64,000 nt of DNA from Budorcas taxicolor (Eukaryota > Chordata > Mammalia > Artiodactyla > Bovidae). Location of the stretch: NCBI RefSeq assembly GCF_023091745.1, contig NC_068910.1, positions 49,835,272 to 49,899,271 of the forward strand, written 5' to 3'. Under the pieces are notes generated by a model. The model made no database searches and was not told where the DNA came from. It was given only the letters and a program-made list of their open reading frames with translations. Below are positions 59,635 to 64,000 of the stretch, piece after piece (the first letter of the stretch is position 1; each line of letters begins with the position of its first letter). The position numbers and the translations under genes are program-made.

Positions 59635-60160
59635 AGTAAAATGTACTGCTTCGTATTATTTACAGTAGCCAAGATATGGGAACCACCTAAGTGTCCATCC
59701 ACAGATGACTGAATAAAGATATGGTACATACACACAGTGGAATACTATTCAACCATAAAAAAGAAAGAAATTCTGCCACTGGCAGAAACATGGATGGACT
59801 TGGGGACACTATGTTAAGTGAAACAAAAGTCAGAAAAATACTGTAGGATATCACTTACATGTGGAATCTAAAAAAATATAACACACCAGGGAATAAAACA
59901 TAAAAGGAGACTCACAGATACGGTGAACAAAGGAGTGGCTGCCAGAGTCGGGGGAGGGGCGAGAGAGAAGTAGAGCATTAAGAGGTAGAAGATAAGCCAC
60001 AGGATGTTTTGTACAATATGGGGAATAGAGCTAGTACTTTATAATGACTACAAATAGAGTATAACCTTTAAAAATCGTGAATCACTACACTGAGCACTGT
60101 TAACATTAATATCACTGTACTTCAGCTATACGTCAATAAAACTTTCTTAATTTGAAATGA
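59635..60160 (+). repeat. L1 LINE 3' end
   Basis: L1 3' landmarks: TACAGTAGCCAAGATATGGG, CCATCCACAGATGACTGAAT, TGGAATACTATTCAACCAT, GGAATAGAGCTAGTAC and an AATAAAAC end. Antisense to TRANK1. Confidence 0.88.
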
Positions 60161-60239
60161 ACTGCTCCATGTACAGGATTTGATTAGTTAGTAATATTGT
60201 ATTGCATATTTGAAAGTTGATGACAGGGTAGATCTTAAA

Positions 60240-60550
60240 GAAATTTTTTTATTGTAATATAGTTTATTTACAATATTATATTAGCTTCAGGTGTAAATAC
60301 CTGAATTTGATATTTTTACAGATTACACTCCATACATAGCTACTATTAAGTATTGGCTATACTCCCTGGGCTGTACATTGTATCTTGTAACTTACTGATT
60401 TTATACCTGGTAGTTTGTGCCTCTTAATCCGCTGCAACTATTTTCCCACTCCTCTCTGGTAACCACTGGTTTGTTCTCCATATCTGTGATTCTGTTCCTG
60501 TTTCATCATATTTGTTCATTTGTTTTATTTTTCAGCTCCCACATACAAAC
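60240..60550 (-). repeat. L1 LINE 3' UTR fragment, inverted
   Basis: Antisense L1 with TTGTAATATAGTTTATTTAC, GGTTTGTTCTCCATATCTGT and TTTCAGCTCCCACATA. Confidence 0.8.
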
Positions 60551-60554
60551 GAAG

Positions 60555-60735
60555 GTGATCTTAGATTTTTCTCGTCATAAGAAAAACAGACTGTCACTGT
60601 GCGTGCTGACAGACATTAACTAAACTTACTGCCATGATCACTGTGTAATGTATCTTTGAGTCGAATCATTACTGTTGTACAATTAAAACCAATATAATGA
60701 TACACATCAATTATATCTCAATAAAAAAGGAGGGC
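60555..60735 (+). repeat. L1 LINE 3' tail fragment
   Basis: ATGTATCTTTGAGTCG, AATATAATGATACACATCAA and TATATCTCAATAAAAAAGG form an L1 3' end. Confidence 0.65.
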
Positions 60736-61460
60736 AGATGAATCTTTAAGAAAATCATCACCACTCGGATGTCAGAGCAATGCCAAATGGCCATAAAACT
60801 CTCTCGCCCTGGGAGTTCATCTCATTACAGACAACAGCAGTCTGTGCTTTGCATGTCTAACCAGGCTGTTAGTCCTGTGTCCTGGACACCAGATCTCTCC
60901 ACTGGTGCTTCTAGAATGATGGACATGTTCCATCACAGCATGCAATGAAATGTGGCTTGGGAGACTTCCGGAACTGAATTTTTGACTTTATTACAGTTTA
61001 ATTAACTTAAATGTTTCATTAGGTAGCCACCTGTGGCTAGCAGCTGCCAGACTAGTCCCTGCAGACCTAGAGTAAGTGCTGGGACACAGAGAAACCACCA
61101 TGTATGAGCCAGACCATCCACCCAGGCTGACTCCAGACTGAACACAGAAAAAGAGAAGGCAGGACTCTTTGAAAACCCGTTTTCCCTTATGTGAACATGT
61201 GGCCTCCCTGTGGTTAACAACGGGTCACAAATGTTCGTAGAGACATGGACACACAAACACACACGCACACAGTCCTTGGAACCATCTAAATCTTTGAGCA
61301 AATGGAGAGAGAAGGGCCACCCACAGAGTCAACACGGCCAACCTCTCTCTCTTGGGAGGACAGGAGCCCTCCCTGATAGAGGAGGAGGGAGGCTGGGGTC
61401 CCCCCTCCACTTGCCCAGTGGAGCTCAGTTCTCCCAGGAGCAGCTGTGGGCCGGGCGTAC

Positions 61461-61593
61461 CTTTCCCAGCCGCTCGCAGAGCTGGGCACACAGCTGGAAC
61501 TCCTTGGCGTAGCTCAGACACTTAAGGCACAGCTTTGGCTCCTTGCACTCCAAATAGGTCTTAGCCAGCTCCAAATACTCCACCTGCTTTTCC
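61461..61593 (-). CDS. TRANK1: TRANK1 internal coding exon (TPR-like helices)
   Basis: This 133-nt minus-strand exon encodes one leading base plus 44 codons, EKQVEYLELAKTYLE at the start and LCERLGK at the end. The acceptor follows a long pyrimidine tract (CCCTTCCCAG) and the donor is AAG|GTACGC at 61460. The leading G completes the Lys codon left open by exon 62725-62828. The exon ends in phase 0, matching the phase-0 start of the exon at 55563. It is rich in Cys and in paired amphipathic helices (YLELAKTYLE, LCLKCLSYAKEF, LCAQLCERL), the pattern of TPR or armadillo-like solenoids. This is expected of TRANK1, which is named for its TPR and ankyrin repeats. The flanking introns contain L1 and SINE insertions but none enters the exon. 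Confidence 0.9.
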
Positions 61594-61696
61594 CTGGGAA
61601 GGGGAAACAGAACAGGGTTTCATGGGCTACGACACCAATAAACTGAACTGGCGGCTCCCATCAGAGCAAGCCTGAAATGACCCCTGAGACTCATTG

Positions 61697-62575
61697 TTTT
61701 AAAAAGTTATTTATTTTTAATTGAAGGATAATTGCTTTACAGTATTGGTAAATTCATCAACATGAATTAGCCATAGATGAGCATATGTCTCCTCCCTCTT
61801 GTGCTTGCCTCCCACATCCCACCTTTCCCCATCACTTTGGGTTACAGACCCCCAGTTTGAGTTCCCTGAGTCATACAGCAAATTTCCATTGGCTGTTTTA
61901 CATATGGTGGTGTTTATGTTTCCATGCTGCTCTCTCCATCTCACCCCTCCTTCCTCCCCCTGCCCTTGTCCATAAGCCTGTTCTCTATGTCTGCGTGTCT
62001 ATTCCTGCCCTGCAAATAGGTTCATCAGTACCATCTTCCTAGCTTCTGTATGTAGGTGTTGACATGTGGTATTTGCTTTTCTCTTTCTGACTTACTTCAC
62101 TCTGTATAACAGGCTCTAGGTTCATCCACCTCATTAGGGCTTCCCTCATAGCTCAGTTGGTAAAAAATCTGCCTGCAGTGCAGGAGACTCCTGTTCAATT
62201 CCTGGGTCAGGAAGATCCCTTGGAGAAGAGAAAGGCTACTCACTCCAGTATTCTTGGGCTTCCCTTATGGCTCAGCCAACAAAGAATCTGCCTGTAAGGC
62301 GGGAGACCAGAGTTCGATCTCTGGGTTGGGAAGATTCCCTGGAGAAGGGAAAGACTACCCTTTCCAGTATTCTGGCCTGAAGAATTCCATAGACTGTATA
62401 TCCATGGGCTTGCAATGAGTCGCACACAACTGAGCAACTTTCACTTTTCATCCACCTCATTAGAACTAACTCAAATGCGTTCCTTTTTATGGCTGAGTAG
62501 TATCCAGTATATATGGACCACAGCTTATTTAGCCATTCAGCTGTTAATGAACATCTAGGGACTGTTAAAGGCTTT
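61697..62575 (-). repeat. L1 LINE fragment split by a SINE pair
   Basis: Antisense L1 3' UTR and end of ORF2 (TTTAATTGAAGGATAATTGC, CATACAGCAAATTTCCATTG). It is broken at 62138-62446 and resumes at 62464 with GCGTTCCTTTTTATGGCTGA. Same orientation as TRANK1 transcription. Confidence 0.88.
62138..62446 (+). mobile_element. Bov-tA dimer inserted in L1
   Basis: Two tRNA-like heads in tandem (starts at 62138 and about 62267) and one BovB-like tail. The whole insertion is flanked by a perfect 17-bp duplication, TTCATCCACCTCATTAG, at 62121-62137 and 62447-62463. Confidence 0.93.
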
Positions 62576-62576
62576 A

Positions 62577-62700
62577 TTGAATTTGTTACAGTATCGCTTC
62601 TGTTTTATGGTTTGGCTTTTGGCCTCAAGGCATGTGGGATCAGACCTGTACAACCTGCATTGGAAGGCAGAGTCTTAACCACTGGACCACCAGGGAAGTC
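62577..62700 (-). mobile_element. CHR-type SINE next to a TRANK1 splice donor
   Basis: Sense with respect to TRANK1. Its head (GGACTTCCCTGGTGGTCC on the minus strand) begins 24 nt after the donor of exon 62725-62828. Confidence 0.9.
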
Positions 62701-62724
62701 CCCCCTTCCCCCCAGGACTCTTAC

Positions 62725-62828
62725 TTGAGGCTGACTTTCTTGGATTTCATGTTCAGGGCAGTGTTGTGGGCCAGAGCCAGCTTCTCCTTCTCAAGCGCCC
62801 CTCCCTTCTGGTAACATTTGGCAGCAAC
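62725..62828 (-). CDS. TRANK1: TRANK1 internal coding exon (first of six seen)
   Basis: This 104-nt exon on the minus strand encodes 34 codons plus two bases. Its peptide starts VAAKCYQKGG and ends SKKVSL, with the last Lys codon split across the intron. The acceptor is a CAG after a short pyrimidine stretch (AG at 62830-62829). The donor is GTAAGAG at 62724. It starts in phase 0 and leaves two bases, which fit the single G opening the next exon at 61593. The A-x-x-C-Y pattern followed by a long helix is like one TPR-type helical hairpin, which fits the solenoid part of TRANK1. The exon upstream of it was not found before the window ends, so the rest of the gene lies to the right. A CHR SINE begins only 24 nt into the following intron. 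The gene assignment comes from family recognition of the whole exon chain. Confidence 0.88.
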
Positions 62829-62930
62829 CTGGAATAGACCAAAGGTTTCTATTCCCAGCAAGGTCATGGAGAGGACGCAGGAATAAGAGTTAGAGCTTGC
62901 GTTGTTCCATGTTGGCACAAAGCCCTGGGC

Positions 62931-62990
62931 CTCACTGCAGCCGAATTCAAGAGGAGGGGCCTCACTGTGGCCGAATTCAAGAGGAGGGGC
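62931..62990. repeat. Tandem duplication of a 30-bp unit
   Basis: Two adjacent 30-bp copies (62931-62960 and 62961-62990) containing CCGAATTCAAGAGGAGGGGC, with only two mismatches. Confidence 0.9.
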
Positions 62991-63179
62991 AAGATGCTGA
63001 GATGTTGACGAAAACAGCCAGAGAGGATAAAGCCCAACAGAGTTCACGGTTAACACTTCAAACTCAAAGCTTCTTTTTGGTAACACCCAGAAGCCATGGA
63101 AAAGGCACTTCAGACATGTTTTTACAGGTCACCATAACAACACTCTCATCTCATCTTCAACAGCCATGCAGGAGACGTT

Positions 63180-63290
63180 TCATCCTTCTCACTGTATTTG
63201 ATGGCATCCTCAGGTCAAGGACATGAACAAACTGGCCCAAGGTCACCCAGCAGCTTTTCTGGGTGCAACACAGGTCCCCTCTAGTCGGTA
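63180..63290 (+). repeat. MIR fragment
   Basis: AACTGGCCCAAGGTCACCCA is the MIR core pattern. Confidence 0.65.
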
Positions 63291-63599
63291 ACAACCAAGG
63301 CTAGTGGGCAGGATTGGTGGGGCAGGGGTAGAAATGGGGACAGAGCTGCTGTGCCAACACACATCCCAGAAGATGACTGACCAGAACTTTGCAACATGCA
63401 GACCTGGGTGGAGCAAACAGAAAGTGGCAAATCTCTGTCCCAGGGGAGTCGGCCTGTGTCCCGCTGGCAGAAAGCTGCTGACATCGTGTCTCCAAGGCAG
63501 AAGTTCACGTTCTGCCCAGCATGTAGAGATTAGGTCTCAGGGTGGGGAAGGGAAGGATTAAGTGGAACTTACTGATGTCCTAGAGAGGACATCATCTCT

Positions 63600-63960
63600 C
63601 CCCCTACTCCCACCCCAGACTCCCTGTCCCAGACTCCCCAGTCCTGTGGGCCTCCTCTCATTGCTGACCCGTGCCATGCTCCTTTCTGCTACAGGGCCTT
63701 TGCACACATTCTTCCCTCTGATTGAAATGCTCTTCCATCCCTCCTCTGCCTGGTTAACTTCATGTGTCCTACAGGTCCCAGCCCAAGGCTCCCCTCAAAG
63801 CAGCCTTCCCTGGCTTCTCCATGCACGACAGGTGGCTCTGAAGGCAGCTGGTCATTCATCTATGACACAGGGGACAGCCAGCACCGTGCCCTCTTCTGTA
63901 CATCTGTCATGCCTACCGTCACAGCCCCCTGACCTAAACACAATGCAGGGCTCACTGCTC
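63600..63960 (+). repeat. L2 LINE 3' region
   Basis: Typical L2 segment GGGCCTTTGCACACATTCTT, GAAATGCTCTTCCATCCC and AGCAGCCTTCCCTGGC. Confidence 0.8.
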
Positions 63961-64000
63961 AACAGGAATATGGTCAGTGAACGAATCTCAAGGGGTTTCC

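Noticed and set aside
1..64000. CRISPR arrays, operons or phage islands
   Set aside because: The window is mammalian. Repeats are retroposons, not regularly spaced direct repeats, and no prokaryotic gene organisation is present.

Overview
The window is nuclear DNA from a ruminant, most likely a bovid. It carries dozens of ruminant-restricted retroposons (BovB LINEs, Bov-tA and Bov-A2 SINEs, and CHR-type tRNA-Glu SINEs) on a background of older mammalian repeats (MIR, L2, L1, MLT1, MER5). Genes are split into exons with GT..AG introns. The exact species cannot be decided from the sequence alone.

There is one confident protein-coding gene, on the minus strand: the 3' part of TRANK1 (TPR and ankyrin repeat containing 1, also called lupus brain antigen 1). 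Six coding exons were worked out at base level: 62725-62828, 61461-61593, 55418-55563, 49230-52279, 47885-47980 and 46748-46848. Their reading phases join without conflict and encode about the last 1,208 residues, ending in a basic tail. The 3' UTR probably runs to a site near 45380. The more N-terminal exons (ankyrin repeats, helicase-like part) lie beyond the right edge. Introns hold L1, L2, MLT1 and SINE insertions.

A second gene probably starts in a strong CpG island at about 24085-24960. On the minus strand the island has a short Pro/Ala-rich open frame ending in a perfect GTAAGT splice donor. In human, DCLK3 lies downstream of TRANK1 in the same orientation, so this is probably the first exon of DCLK3. 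That rests on position and orientation, not on a recognised protein domain. No second exon was found to the left, so bases 1-24000 are probably intron of that gene.

Layout: 1-24085 is putative intron or intergenic DNA with SINEs, two BovB fragments, MIRs and MER5 copies. 24085-24960 is the CpG island. 24960-45375 is intergenic and holds a third BovB piece, a fourth BovB split by a 1,560-bp solo LTR with a perfect 6-bp target duplication, several SINEs including one nested in another, an MLT1 LTR and an old L1. 45375-62828 is TRANK1. 62829-64000 is TRANK1 intron.

I found no prokaryote-style system, CRISPR array, RNA gene or intact transposon. Nothing here amounts to an undescribed biological system. 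The points most worth checking are the minus-strand CpG-island exon, the solo LTR with its internal repeated module, the Cys/His motifs in TRANK1, and SINEs lying very close to TRANK1 splice donors.
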